From the NCBI GenBank assembly GCA_041628815.1, contig JBFKOL010000003.1, forward strand, positions 1 through 44,315: a stretch of 44,315 nucleotides of DNA, in the 5' to 3' direction. The notes below the pieces were generated by a model, which ran no database searches, was not told where the DNA came from, and saw nothing but the letters and a program-made list of their open reading frames with translations. This document shows positions 17,907-25,843 of the stretch, piece by piece. Within the stretch, counting starts at the first letter, position 1, and the number at the start of each line of letters is the position of its first letter. The DNA is from JBFKOL01 sp041628815 (GTDB lineage Bacteria; Bacteroidota; Bacteroidia; Chitinophagales; Saprospiraceae). The translations under genes and the position numbers were made by a program.

Positions 17907-19967
17907 ATGAAAAAGACAAAACATACCATGAGGGCATCAACCATTATACTGACTGTATTATCCTTACTTGTGTTGACAATTGCATGGGGTCAGCCGAATG
18001 GCAAATTTGAACCGATCGATATTTTCGATATCGAGATGGTCTCTGACCCCCGGATTTCTCCTGATGGCAAGACCATCGTTTATGTCAGGAATTTCAAGGA
18101 CATTATGAGCGATGGAAACCGGTCCAACCTTTGGATCATAGATACCGACGGGAAAAACCACAAGCCACTCACATCAGGTAATGTCAACAACTATGCTCCA
18201 AGATGGTCTCCCGACGGCACCAAACTGGCCTACGTATCCAGTTCGGAAGGAAAACCACAAATTTTTATGAGGTGGATGGAGGATGGCACAACGGCCAAAA
18301 TTACCAACTTGCTAAGCAGCCCTTCTGCTGTAAAGTGGTCCCCCGATGGGAAATGGCTGGCACTCACCATGGATGTCAAACAAGATCAGTCCTCTTTCAG
18401 CGTGATGCCCGCCAAGCCTGAAGGTGCCAACTGGGCGGATCCTCCCATTTACATCGACCATATCCAATACCGGGGGGATGGGCAGGGATACCTTGACCAG
18501 GAGTATAGCCAAATATTTTTGCTGTCGGCAGAAGGGGGAACACCGCGACAAGTGACTCACAAACCCTACCACCACTACGGTATCGACTGGGCACCGGATA
18601 GTAAGGCCCTGGTATTCGTATCGAACAACCGGCCCAATTGGGAGTTTGATCCTCGCAATTCTGAAATCCACGAGCTCAACCTGGATGATCTGTCCATAAA
18701 GACTTTGACTTCGCGTTACGGTCCCGATGGTTCACCAAAAATTTCTCCCGACGGACGTAATATTGCCTACCTGGGATTTGATGATGCGCACCAGGGTTAC
18801 CAAATAGACCGTCTATATATAATGAATCGGGACGGTTCGAATCCCTACCAATTATGTGCTGACCTGGATAGGGATATAGAGGATATTTCTTGGTCAAAGG
18901 ATGGCGGACATATCTATTTTCAATACGATAACCACGGCAATACAAATATAGCCCGCACGGATATGAAAGGATCAGTAACTCGTCTTGCTGACAACGTCGG
19001 AGGGTTGTCACTCGGCAGACCCTATTCTGGCGGTGCTCATTCAGTTTCGAGCAACGGAAGAGTTGCTTTCACCTACGGGACAACACAAAGGCCTGCCGAT
19101 TTGGCGATATACAGGGATGGCAATGTACATGTCCTTACCGGGGTAAATGAAGATCTTTTTGCGCACAAGCAATTGGGCGAGGTGGAGGAGATATGGTATA
19201 ATTCATCCTATGACGGACGGCAAATACAAGGTTGGATCGTCAAGCCACCCGGGTTTGATGCTTCTAAAAAATATCCATTGATGCTGGAGATCCACGGTGG
19301 GCCATTTACGAATTATGGCGCCCGTTTTTCGGCTGAAATCCAATTGTTCGCTGCCAAAGGATACGTCGTTTTATATACCAATCCCCGTGGCAGCACGAGT
19401 TACGGTGAAGAATTCGGCAATTTGATACATCACAACTATCCCGGAAATGATTACGACGATTTGATGTCCGGTGTCGACGAAGTCATTGCTAAAGGTTACA
19501 TCGATGAGGACCAGTTGTACGTCACCGGTGGTAGTGGCGGAGGAGTACTTACGAGTTGGATAATCGGAAAAACCAACAGGTTCAGGGCAGCCGTGGTCGC
19601 GAAACCTGTAATCAATTGGTATAGTTTCGTGCTGTATTCAGACAATCTCGGATTTTTCCACAAATATTGGTTTCCGGGAAAACCATGGGAACAAACGGAG
19701 CACTATATGTCGCGATCTCCCATAAACCTGGTGGGCAATGTATCCACACCAACGATGTTGCTGACGGGAGAGGAAGATTGGCGAACACCTATTTCAGAGT
19801 CCGAACAGTATTATGCAGCATTGAAATTGCAGGGAGTGGATTGTGCAATGGTCCGGATACCAGGTGCCAGCCATGGCATAGCTTCCAAGCCAAGCCAGCT
19901 GATTGCCAAAGTAAACAGCATCGTTTCATGGTTCGACAAACACAAAAAAGAAAATTCAAAGCCCTAA
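17907..19967 (+). CDS. S9 family peptidase (prolyl oligopeptidase / acylaminoacyl-peptidase type)
   Basis: ATG 17907 ('MKKTKHTMRASTIILTVLS') was chosen because it gives a regular signal peptide ending 'AWGQ'. An in-frame ATG at 17838 would add 23 polar residues. The mature enzyme (about 660 residues) has an N-terminal PD40/WD40-like propeller with repeated 'SPDG' motifs ('RISPDGKTIVYV', 'RWSPDGTKLAYV', 'KWSPDGKWLA', 'KISPDGRNIAYL'). A C-terminal alpha/beta-hydrolase follows. The catalytic residues are visible: Ser543 in 'YVTGGSGGG', Asp624 in 'LTGEEDWRTP' and His656 in 'IPGASHGI'. 'EIHGGPFTNYG' is the family's oxyanion-hole segment. It would cleave peptides or N-acylated amino acids in the periplasm, which fits the amidohydrolases upstream. 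Confidence 0.92.
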   Translation: MKKTKHTMRASTIILTVLSLLVLTIAWGQPNGKFEPIDIFDIEMVSDPRISPDGKTIVYVRNFKDIMSDGNRSNLWIIDTDGKNHKPLTSGNVNNYAPRWSPDGTKLAYVSSSEGKPQIFMRWMEDGTTAKITNLLSSPSAVKWSPDGKWLALTMDVKQDQSSFSVMPAKPEGANWADPPIYIDHIQYRGDGQGYLDQEYSQIFLLSAEGGTPRQVTHKPYHHYGIDWAPDSKALVFVSNNRPNWEFDPRNSEIHELNLDDLSIKTLTSRYGPDGSPKISPDGRNIAYLGFDDAHQGYQIDRLYIMNRDGSNPYQLCADLDRDIEDISWSKDGGHIYFQYDNHGNTNIARTDMKGSVTRLADNVGGLSLGRPYSGGAHSVSSNGRVAFTYGTTQRPADLAIYRDGNVHVLTGVNEDLFAHKQLGEVEEIWYNSSYDGRQIQGWIVKPPGFDASKKYPLMLEIHGGPFTNYGARFSAEIQLFAAKGYVVLYTNPRGSTSYGEEFGNLIHHNYPGNDYDDLMSGVDEVIAKGYIDEDQLYVTGGSGGGVLTSWIIGKTNRFRAAVVAKPVINWYSFVLYSDNLGFFHKYWFPGKPWEQTEHYMSRSPINLVGNVSTPTMLLTGEEDWRTPISESEQYYAALKLQGVDCAMVRIPGASHGIASKPSQLIAKVNSIVSWFDKHKKENSKP

Positions 19968-20075
19968 AAATCATGCATCTTTAGTCACCATCTATATCCT
20001 CATTTATGCAATGTTGTTTCCCATATATCCGGTGAGGTCAATTCTGCAAACACATCCAATTATGACGTATAAAAT

Positions 20076-21020
20076 TTGAGAGAGATGATTCCCGCAAATG
20101 AAACATTCGGTGGCACCTTTCCTTTTAAAGCGCGTTTCTCGGATGCTCCAGGATTTAAGATGCATTATGTGGACGAAGGTTCCGGAGAAACCATTGTCTG
20201 TTTGCATGGCGAACCTACATGGGGCTACCTTTATCGTCAATTCATACCTCCATTATCGAAGAAATACAGGGTGATCGTACCCGATCACATGGGTTTTGGC
20301 AAGAGTGAGACACCCCAGGACAGAGAATATACTTTTGCTGCCCATGTAAAAAACTTGTACGACTTCATTGTTGACCTGGACCTGCAGGAGATCACATTTG
20401 TAGTTCAGGACTGGGGCGGACCGATAGCTGGCTCCTTAGCATTGAGACACCCTGATTTGGTGAAGAGGTTTTGTCTCATGAATACCATGTTGGGGTTTGG
20501 AGGGGCAGTCAGGGACATTCCCCCTTCGGAAAATCCACCACTCTCTCTGGAAGAATCGCCATGGTTCACATGGGTAAGACAAAGTGTGGCATCGGGTATC
20601 TATCAGGAAGTAATGTCGAATATGGGTACCAATGTGCTGGGTATCATGAAAAAATTATATTTCGCAAACAGCGGCGCGGTCGATGCGCAATGGATGCGAG
20701 CATACTCCATGCCTTTCCCCGATAAAAAATCGGCTGTAGGAGCTGTAGAGTTTCCCCTTGACGTGATCCATGACCGGGTATCCGATTTTGTGATCGAAGG
20801 ACTTAGATTGGGAAACCTGGATAAGGTGCGTTCAAAACCGGCTATGCTTGCCGAAGGGTTGCAGGACAAGGCCATGCCTCCCGATTTGGTGATGAATGAT
20901 TTCAAAAGATTATTTCCTGATGGGCCTATGGTCACACTGCCACTTGCAGGCCATTTTTGCCAGGAAGATCAACCCGATGTATTGGTAGCACTCATTGATC
21001 AATTCATTCAGATCACCTAA
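20076..21020 (+). CDS. Haloalkane dehalogenase-like alpha/beta hydrolase
   Basis: The 314-residue cytosolic protein has the haloalkane dehalogenase motif set: 'CLHGEPTWGYLYR' (43-54), nucleophile Asp112 in 'VVQDWGGP' with the following Trp113 that usually stabilises the halide, Asp264 in 'EGLQDKAMPP' as likely catalytic acid, and His293 in 'LAGHFCQEDQP'. Length and spacing fit DhlA/DhmA-type enzymes. The second halide-binding residue in the cap domain cannot be assigned by eye, so a fluoroacetate dehalogenase or epoxide hydrolase activity remains possible. No signal peptide is present. It converges with the HD-domain gene, with 15 nt between stops. Confidence 0.85.
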   Translation: MREMIPANETFGGTFPFKARFSDAPGFKMHYVDEGSGETIVCLHGEPTWGYLYRQFIPPLSKKYRVIVPDHMGFGKSETPQDREYTFAAHVKNLYDFIVDLDLQEITFVVQDWGGPIAGSLALRHPDLVKRFCLMNTMLGFGGAVRDIPPSENPPLSLEESPWFTWVRQSVASGIYQEVMSNMGTNVLGIMKKLYFANSGAVDAQWMRAYSMPFPDKKSAVGAVEFPLDVIHDRVSDFVIEGLRLGNLDKVRSKPAMLAEGLQDKAMPPDLVMNDFKRLFPDGPMVTLPLAGHFCQEDQPDVLVALIDQFIQIT

Positions 21021-21035
21021 GTGCATCCAAGAGAC

Positions 21036-21653
21036 TTAGTGAAGAACAGGAGTGAGTTGTTCTTTCCTCACCTTGAGTGCTTCCAGGTGCTTTTCTTTAA
21101 GAGGTTGCCTATTTTTCTGGGCATAGATGGTATGATAGGAATGGTTTTCGAAAAACCTGATTTGCAAGTCAAGCCATTCTGCGTCATCCATTGATGAACC
21201 CATATTCGCCATTTCCTTTCGAAGCCTGTTGCTCACTTCGAAATAGTCCTTTCTACCCAGGTAGTCGAGGTCAGAGTCAGACATTATCGCCTGAAGCAAG
21301 TTTGAAGGTTGTACATTCAGGCTCGTGGCCATGATCATTTCTCGCACCTTCCGTATATCACGATCCTGGTACTGATAAGCGGCCATGATCATCGAGGCCA
21401 TATCCGCACTTGTCATTTCGTGATTTTCAGGCGACACCAGGTATCCATAGTCGTGACATACAGCGGCAATCGTAAGGAGGCCTCTTTCCTTTTGGTCGAG
21501 CTGATATACCTCCGCGTAGTGTGAAGCAGTCTCAATAACATCCATAGTATGGCGAACGTCGTGATAAGTATAGCGCGAGGGCAATTTGTGCTTTAACTCA
21601 GAAAGCACATATTGGCAGATGTATTTGACGTCGCTGTTAGGTCTTATTTTCAT
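21036..21653 (-). CDS. HD-domain phosphohydrolase-like protein
   Basis: ATG 21653 ('MKIRPNSDVKYICQYV') was preferred to an upstream in-frame start at 21701 whose 16 extra residues are Cys/Trp-rich and unlike the family. The resulting 205-residue protein has HD-superfamily motifs: 'YTYHDVRHTMDVI' (His31 and His35), the diagnostic His67-Asp68 in 'AAVCHDYGY', and a downstream Asp cluster in 'IMSDSDLDYLG' (Asp126 to Asp130). It resembles stand-alone HD proteins that hydrolyse nucleotide or second-messenger phosphoesters. Synthetase motifs are absent, so it is not a full RelA/SpoT. The substrate is unknown. Confidence 0.8.
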   Translation of the reverse strand: MKIRPNSDVKYICQYVLSELKHKLPSRYTYHDVRHTMDVIETASHYAEVYQLDQKERGLLTIAAVCHDYGYLVSPENHEMTSADMASMIMAAYQYQDRDIRKVREMIMATSLNVQPSNLLQAIMSDSDLDYLGRKDYFEVSNRLRKEMANMGSSMDDAEWLDLQIRFFENHSYHTIYAQKNRQPLKEKHLEALKVRKEQLTPVLH

Positions 21654-21743
21654 GATTGTTTGAATGACTGCTCTTATACCTATATGACACCATAAACACA
21701 ATAAGTCACTAAATTAGTTGTGTAAATAACCCGATTTTAACAT

Positions 21744-22451
21744 ATGGATATCACTGAAGTAATGAAAGAACTCGAGTCTTTCGGGAATGAACAGACCAAA
21801 AAAACGCACATTCGCCATGGCGCCAAGGAACCGCTTTTTGGTGTCAAAGTGGGCGATCTAAAAAAAATCGTAAAAAAAACAAAGAAAAATCACGAGCTAT
21901 CTCTCAAGCTGTTCGACACCGGGAATTCGGATGCCATGTACCTAGCGGGATTAATCGCGGATGAGAAAAAAATCACCAAAAACGATCTGCAAAGATGGGT
22001 CCAGGGAGCAAACTGGTACTATCTGAGCGAATATACAGTACCGTGGATTGCTTCAGAAAGTCCGCATGGGTGGGAATTGGGTCTTCAATGGATAGCCTCT
22101 GACGAAGAATCCATTGCCGCCTCCGGATGGTCCACACTGGGCAATTACGTTTCGATTACCGAAGATGCTGAAATTGACCAGGATAAGATCAAGGATCTGT
22201 TGGATTACGTGGGGGACAATATTCACGATGCAAAGAACCGTGTCAGGTATGCAATGAATCAATTTGTCATAAGTTGTGGCTGTTACTTGGCAGAGTTGAA
22301 AAAACATGCCGAAGCCACCGCCAAGAAAATAGGGAAAGTTTCCGTTAATGTAGGTGATACGGCTTGCAAGGTTCCATTGGCTTCTGAATACATCTCGAAG
22401 GTCGGCAAAATGGGGCGCACGGGTAAGAAGCGCAAAATGGCCCGTTGCTGA
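21744..22451 (+). CDS. AlkD-like DNA alkylation repair protein
   Basis: The 235-residue protein is almost entirely alpha-helical, as expected for the AlkD/HEAT-like DNA glycosylase family. Segments typical of the family include 'YGVKVGDLKKIVKK'-like 'FGVKVGDLKKIVKKTKK' near the N-terminus, 'SDAMYLAGLIADEKK', 'WYYLSEYTVPWIASESP', and 'ASGWSTLGNYVS'. AlkD enzymes excise bulky N3- and N7-alkylated bases without base flipping. The very basic C-terminus ('GRTGKKRKMARC') could help DNA binding. The gene is alone, divergent from the HD-domain gene and convergent with a HAD phosphatase. Some Bacteroidota members of this family lack glycosylase activity, so the activity is inferred. Confidence 0.85.
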   Translation: MDITEVMKELESFGNEQTKKTHIRHGAKEPLFGVKVGDLKKIVKKTKKNHELSLKLFDTGNSDAMYLAGLIADEKKITKNDLQRWVQGANWYYLSEYTVPWIASESPHGWELGLQWIASDEESIAASGWSTLGNYVSITEDAEIDQDKIKDLLDYVGDNIHDAKNRVRYAMNQFVISCGCYLAELKKHAEATAKKIGKVSVNVGDTACKVPLASEYISKVGKMGRTGKKRKMARC

Positions 22452-22543
22452 AGGGGATTCCTATTTCATTTCCTACGATGGTGATTATTTCCGAAATGAG
22501 ATGATTCCAACGCTTCCGGAACATGATTTCCCCAAGCAAGCAA

Positions 22544-23203
22544 TCAATCACTACCTAGAATACCGACACTTTCGAGGAAAGACTGTATTTCTTGCATCGA
22601 ACGATAATTCGCGATGCCATCCAATTTCGTCACAGGATCGTCATCTGGGTTGTAGACAATTACATCTATACCACCATGAACAGCTCCCATGACTCCGGGA
22701 AGTGTATCTTCCAGAACGAGTGCCCGGTCGGGATTGACCATCATTTCTGCACATGCATGCAGGTACAATTCCGGTGATGGCTTCCAGAAACCTATGTCAT
22801 AGGCACTGTAAATGTTTGAAGGGTCAAACATCTTCATTATACCGGTGACTTTCAGTGTCACCTCCATTTTACGCCGTGGCCCATTCGAAGCAATGCATTT
22901 CTTTACCCGGACCTGCCGTAAAATATCGATTACTCCTGGTACCGCCTCCAGCTCATCGTCAAATAGGGTCAGACACCTTGAGCGGTATTCTTCCTCGAAA
23001 GACTCGTGGTCGAAAGGCCCGATATGTTCTTCCATAAAGGCGGTTATGTACATGATGTTTTTACCGGCAAATTCGCGGAGACACTCCTCAGGGGTCATGC
23101 TTATTCCTCTTTCGGCCATCATGGTAGAAATCAGGCGGTTGGTCACGGGTTCGCTATCCACCAGGGTGCCGTCACAGTCAAAGATGATCAGATCGTACTT
23201 CAT
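22544..23203 (-). CDS. HAD-superfamily hydrolase, beta-phosphoglucomutase/YieH type
   Basis: The start at ATG 23203 places the HAD motif I, Asp9-Cys-Asp11-Gly-Thr, at the usual distance from the N-terminus ('MKYDLIIFDCDGTLVDSEP'); an ATG 18 nt upstream is also in frame. Motif II Ser lies in 'CIASNGPRRKMEV', and motif IV acidic residues lie in 'ALVLEDTLPGVMGA'. The 219-residue length and the helical cap between motifs I and II place it in subfamily I with phosphoglycolate phosphatase, beta-phosphoglucomutase and YieH 6-phosphogluconate phosphatase. The substrate is probably a sugar phosphate. It is cytosolic and converges with the AlkD-like gene. Confidence 0.85.
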   Translation of the reverse strand: MKYDLIIFDCDGTLVDSEPVTNRLISTMMAERGISMTPEECLREFAGKNIMYITAFMEEHIGPFDHESFEEEYRSRCLTLFDDELEAVPGVIDILRQVRVKKCIASNGPRRKMEVTLKVTGIMKMFDPSNIYSAYDIGFWKPSPELYLHACAEMMVNPDRALVLEDTLPGVMGAVHGGIDVIVYNPDDDPVTKLDGIANYRSMQEIQSFLESVGILGSD

Positions 23204-23358
23204 CGGAACATTTGTTTTCAAGTATGCGAAGATAGGAAGGGAAAAATCGTTTTATTGGCTTGCCCTCGAAGTTGAAACGATAGCGGAATACTTCGAGGTT
23301 TGAGTGGTTTGAGTGGTCATCGGTGAGATCATGGGACTTCTCAGGAGTTGTTGCAGGG

Positions 23359-23434
23359 ATAATTCATAATTCATAATTCATAATTCATAATTCATAATTC
23401 ATAATTCATAATTCATAATTCATAATTCATAATT
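23359..23434. repeat. Heptanucleotide tandem repeat (ATAATTC), about 11 copies
   Basis: Seventy-six bases repeat a 7-nt unit (CATAATT in one phase) about 10.9 times with no interruptions that I can see. It lies in the 292-nt intergenic gap between a divergent HAD gene and the CoA-transferase gene, 62 nt before the latter's start codon. Perfect, AT-rich short tandem repeats are prone to slipped-strand length change. Confidence 0.95.
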
Positions 23435-23495
23435 TTAAACCTCCTCATTTTTCACTGCATCCCAAAATTATTCTCTCTTTCCCTATCATTACAAG

Positions 23496-24551
23496 ATGGA
23501 AATCAATAAGATATTTGAAGGGCTGCAGATTGTGGAATTTGCCAGTGTACTGGCGGGCCCTCTAGTAGGTAGTTTTTTTGCCGAACTGGGTGCCAAGGTC
23601 ACAAAGATCGAGAATAAGCGTACCGGAGGTGACGTAACCCGTCGTTGGTTGCTGCCTTCAGAAGACAAAGAATATCCTGTCTCAGCATATTACTGCGCGG
23701 CGAATTTTGGGAAATCGGTGGTGCTTCTTGATCTCCGTGATCCGAAGGATTACTACGAGGCCATGTCATTGGTGGCTGAGGCCGATGTTGCCGTGCTCAA
23801 TCTTAAACCCGGTGATGCAGATAAACTTAATTTGGACTACCATACACTTAAAAAAACTCGTCGGGATATCATTTATGCCTGTCTCACGGGCTTCGGATCT
23901 GACGACTCCAGACCTGCATTCGATGTCGTATTGCAGGCTGAAACAGGATTCCTTTCCATGACAGGTGAACCGGGAAGAATGCCTGTAAAAATGCCTGTTG
24001 CACTGATTGACGTCATCGCCGCACACCATATGAAAGAAGCCATCTTGTGCGCGCTGATCAAGCGAATGAGGACCGGTGAAGGTTCATATATTGAGATCTC
24101 CTTGTACGAGGCGGCGCTGGCGTCACTTGCCAACCAGGCTACCAACTGGCTCATGGCGGGGCACATCGCCGGGCCTATGGGTACCCGCCATCCCAACATA
24201 GCACCCTACGGAGACCTTTTTACTACCAGTGACGGGAAGCACATCGTGCTGGCAATAGGAACAGACCGCCAATTCATGGAATTGGCCCAACTTCTCGCCA
24301 TTGATGCCATGGGATTTGAAAAAAATGTAGAGAGGGTCCGCAAAAGGGATCAACTCACCTCAGCTTTAAGTACAGCTATTGGCAAGCATTCCCTTGATCA
24401 CCTTTCAGGCATATTCGACGATGCAGGCGTCCCCTATGGCCGCATCAGGAATCTTCGCGAAGTGCTCGACGACCCTATGGCAGAAAAAATGAAGCTTTGC
24501 GAGACTATTGAAGGCCTGAATACGATTAGGATGAGGACCGCTTTGCTTTAG
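23496..24551 (+). CDS. CaiB/BaiF family (family III) CoA-transferase
   Basis: The 351-residue cytosolic protein has the family III CoA-transferase pattern: 'GLQIVEFASVLAGPLVGSFFAELGAKVTKIE' at the N-terminus, 'NFGKSVVLLDLRD', and the catalytic Asp143 in 'PAFDVVLQAETGFLSMTG', which forms the aspartyl-CoA mixed anhydride. 'TRHPNIAPYGDLFTTSDG' is the usual mid-protein substrate-entry segment. It moves CoA between organic acids such as succinate, oxalate or carnitine derivatives; the substrate cannot be predicted. It is somewhat shorter than the usual ~400 residues. The first codons lie 62 nt after a heptamer repeat array, which could affect its expression. Confidence 0.9.
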   Translation: MEINKIFEGLQIVEFASVLAGPLVGSFFAELGAKVTKIENKRTGGDVTRRWLLPSEDKEYPVSAYYCAANFGKSVVLLDLRDPKDYYEAMSLVAEADVAVLNLKPGDADKLNLDYHTLKKTRRDIIYACLTGFGSDDSRPAFDVVLQAETGFLSMTGEPGRMPVKMPVALIDVIAAHHMKEAILCALIKRMRTGEGSYIEISLYEAALASLANQATNWLMAGHIAGPMGTRHPNIAPYGDLFTTSDGKHIVLAIGTDRQFMELAQLLAIDAMGFEKNVERVRKRDQLTSALSTAIGKHSLDHLSGIFDDAGVPYGRIRNLREVLDDPMAEKMKLCETIEGLNTIRMRTALL

Positions 24552-24621
24552 TAGTTGACTTTGATCAAGACTGAATGAAATCCTGTAAAATGATTGAAGG
24601 GCTTCTTCGTACCATGAAAAA

Positions 24622-24643
24622 TCCTTATCTTTCTTAATAAGGA
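24622..24643. promoter_or_regulatory. Inverted repeat upstream of the EAD cassette
   Basis: TCCTTAT at 24622-24628 is the reverse complement of ATAAGGA at 24637-24643 (8-nt spacer), 25 nt before the ATG of the first cassette gene. It overlaps TATCTTTC at 24626, which is one base off the Bacteroidota -7 element TAnnTTTG. It could be an operator or a 5' leader hairpin. Confidence 0.3.
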
Positions 24644-24668
24644 CACCATTCATAAGAAGGGCCTGGGA

Positions 24669-25265
24669 ATGAGCCAACTGCATCAGATAAAACGTCTCAT
24701 CGGCGAAGGTAAGCTGGAAGACAGCCTTCGCATTCTGATCGATTTTGCCCAATCAGCAGAATCGGAATACCTCAATGATTTGTTGGGTCTACAGGCGAAT
24801 CTGAAAAGGATGACTTCGCGGAACCGCCTGCAAGGACAGTCCATCGACGAACGCGTAGTCGTAGCTGGTGCATTGGAAATTGCCGATGAACTGTTAGGAC
24901 CAAAAGAGGATAATGACCGACGAGTTGCCGTCGATGCCCCTGAAAAGATCGATGTACAGCTCGACCTGTGCCATGCCGTCATTGCAGGTAAAAAGTCGAG
25001 GTATGTACTTATGATGGGCCTATTTCTTGCTGCTCTGCTCGGAGCCCTTGTACTTACACTGACTCAGATGTCCGGCACCACCCAACACCTCGGCTACCTC
25101 GGCACTTTTGCTATCGGCGGGATCAATATCCTGCCTGCAAAGGAAATCATCGGACTTTCCACATCGCTTGCACTGATATCGAAACTGAAAGAAAACTCCA
25201 ATGCTTTCGATAAAGAAGACGTCGAGAAAATCGTCCATGACCTCATTTCAAAAATGTACACATGA
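24669..25265 (+). CDS. EAD11-like membrane protein (first gene of conflict cassette)
   Basis: This is a 198-residue protein. Residues 1-78 match the effector-associated domain EAD11 pattern: 'IKRLIGEGKLEDSLRILIDF', 'YLNDLLGLQANLKRMTSRNRLQG', then 'ALEIADELL'. EAD11 is a small helical adaptor domain thought to bind like domains in partner proteins. A strong transmembrane helix follows at about 112-133 ('YVLMMGLFLAALLGALVLTL'), with a second moderately hydrophobic stretch at about 142-172, so the EAD11 part should be held at the inner membrane facing the cytoplasm. The gene overlaps the next by 4 nt (ATGA). The protease encoded three genes downstream carries its own EAD11, so this protein is a good candidate for its membrane anchor. 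The EAD call is by motif resemblance. Confidence 0.75.
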   Translation: MSQLHQIKRLIGEGKLEDSLRILIDFAQSAESEYLNDLLGLQANLKRMTSRNRLQGQSIDERVVVAGALEIADELLGPKEDNDRRVAVDAPEKIDVQLDLCHAVIAGKKSRYVLMMGLFLAALLGALVLTLTQMSGTTQHLGYLGTFAIGGINILPAKEIIGLSTSLALISKLKENSNAFDKEDVEKIVHDLISKMYT

Positions 25266-25843
25266 CACCTAAAAAAGATAAAGAACTGGTTTATCAGATG
25301 ATCAACCAGATGGAAAAAAGGAAAAAGCGCAATTGGTGGATCACACTTGTTATTGGCATCGTCGTTGGAGCCGCCGTGCTTTTGACGATGTGGTCTGCAG
25401 ACACCAGCATCGACCGTACAACTAAAAGATACCAGGTCGTCAAAAATGCCAACGATGAACTTATGGAAAGCAATAACACTTTGCAGGCGGAATATGCAAA
25501 AAGTATTACCACACTCGAGTCTATCAAAGAAGAAAATCAAAACCTCAACGCGTTAATTTCAGGTGGTCAGGCCCAGGTGAGGGAGGTCAATGAAAAATTG
25601 AGGGCACTCAATGATGAAAACATCAGTCTCCAGAACTCCATGGCAGCTATTAACCGCGAGTTGGTTTCGTTACAGCGGATCATCTCCGATAATAGATCTG
25701 CCATAGAATCCAACGTAAGCAGGAAGCTCATGACCCAGGTGGAAACCATGCAAAGAGAAGTGCGGATCGACCGGAGGTTTGAAGCGGATTGGCGAAGGCT
25801 AAACCAACCCTTGAATAATTTGAACAACAACAATCGACAATGA
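25262..25843 (+). CDS. Membrane-anchored coiled-coil protein of the cassette
   Basis: The 193-residue protein has a basic N-terminus, one transmembrane helix (about 26-44, 'WITLVIGIVVGAAVLLTMW') and then a long predicted coiled coil (about 55-150). The coiled coil is rich in Glu, Asn, Leu and Gln in heptad-like spacing ('NNTLQAEYAKSITTLESIKEENQNLNALI'). The tail ends in Asn/Gln-rich residues. Its start ATG overlaps the previous stop (ATGA), and its stop overlaps the next start in the same way, so translation is probably coupled through all three genes. The coiled coil could span the periplasm or form oligomers as a sensor stalk. No family name is recognised. Confidence 0.8.
   Translation: MTPKKDKELVYQMINQMEKRKKRNWWITLVIGIVVGAAVLLTMWSADTSIDRTTKRYQVVKNANDELMESNNTLQAEYAKSITTLESIKEENQNLNALISGGQAQVREVNEKLRALNDENISLQNSMAAINRELVSLQRIISDNRSAIESNVSRKLMTQVETMQREVRIDRRFEADWRRLNQPLNNLNNNNRQ

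Noticed and set aside
23359..23434. CRISPR array
   Set aside because: The 7-nt units are contiguous with no spacers and there are no cas genes, so it is a simple tandem repeat.
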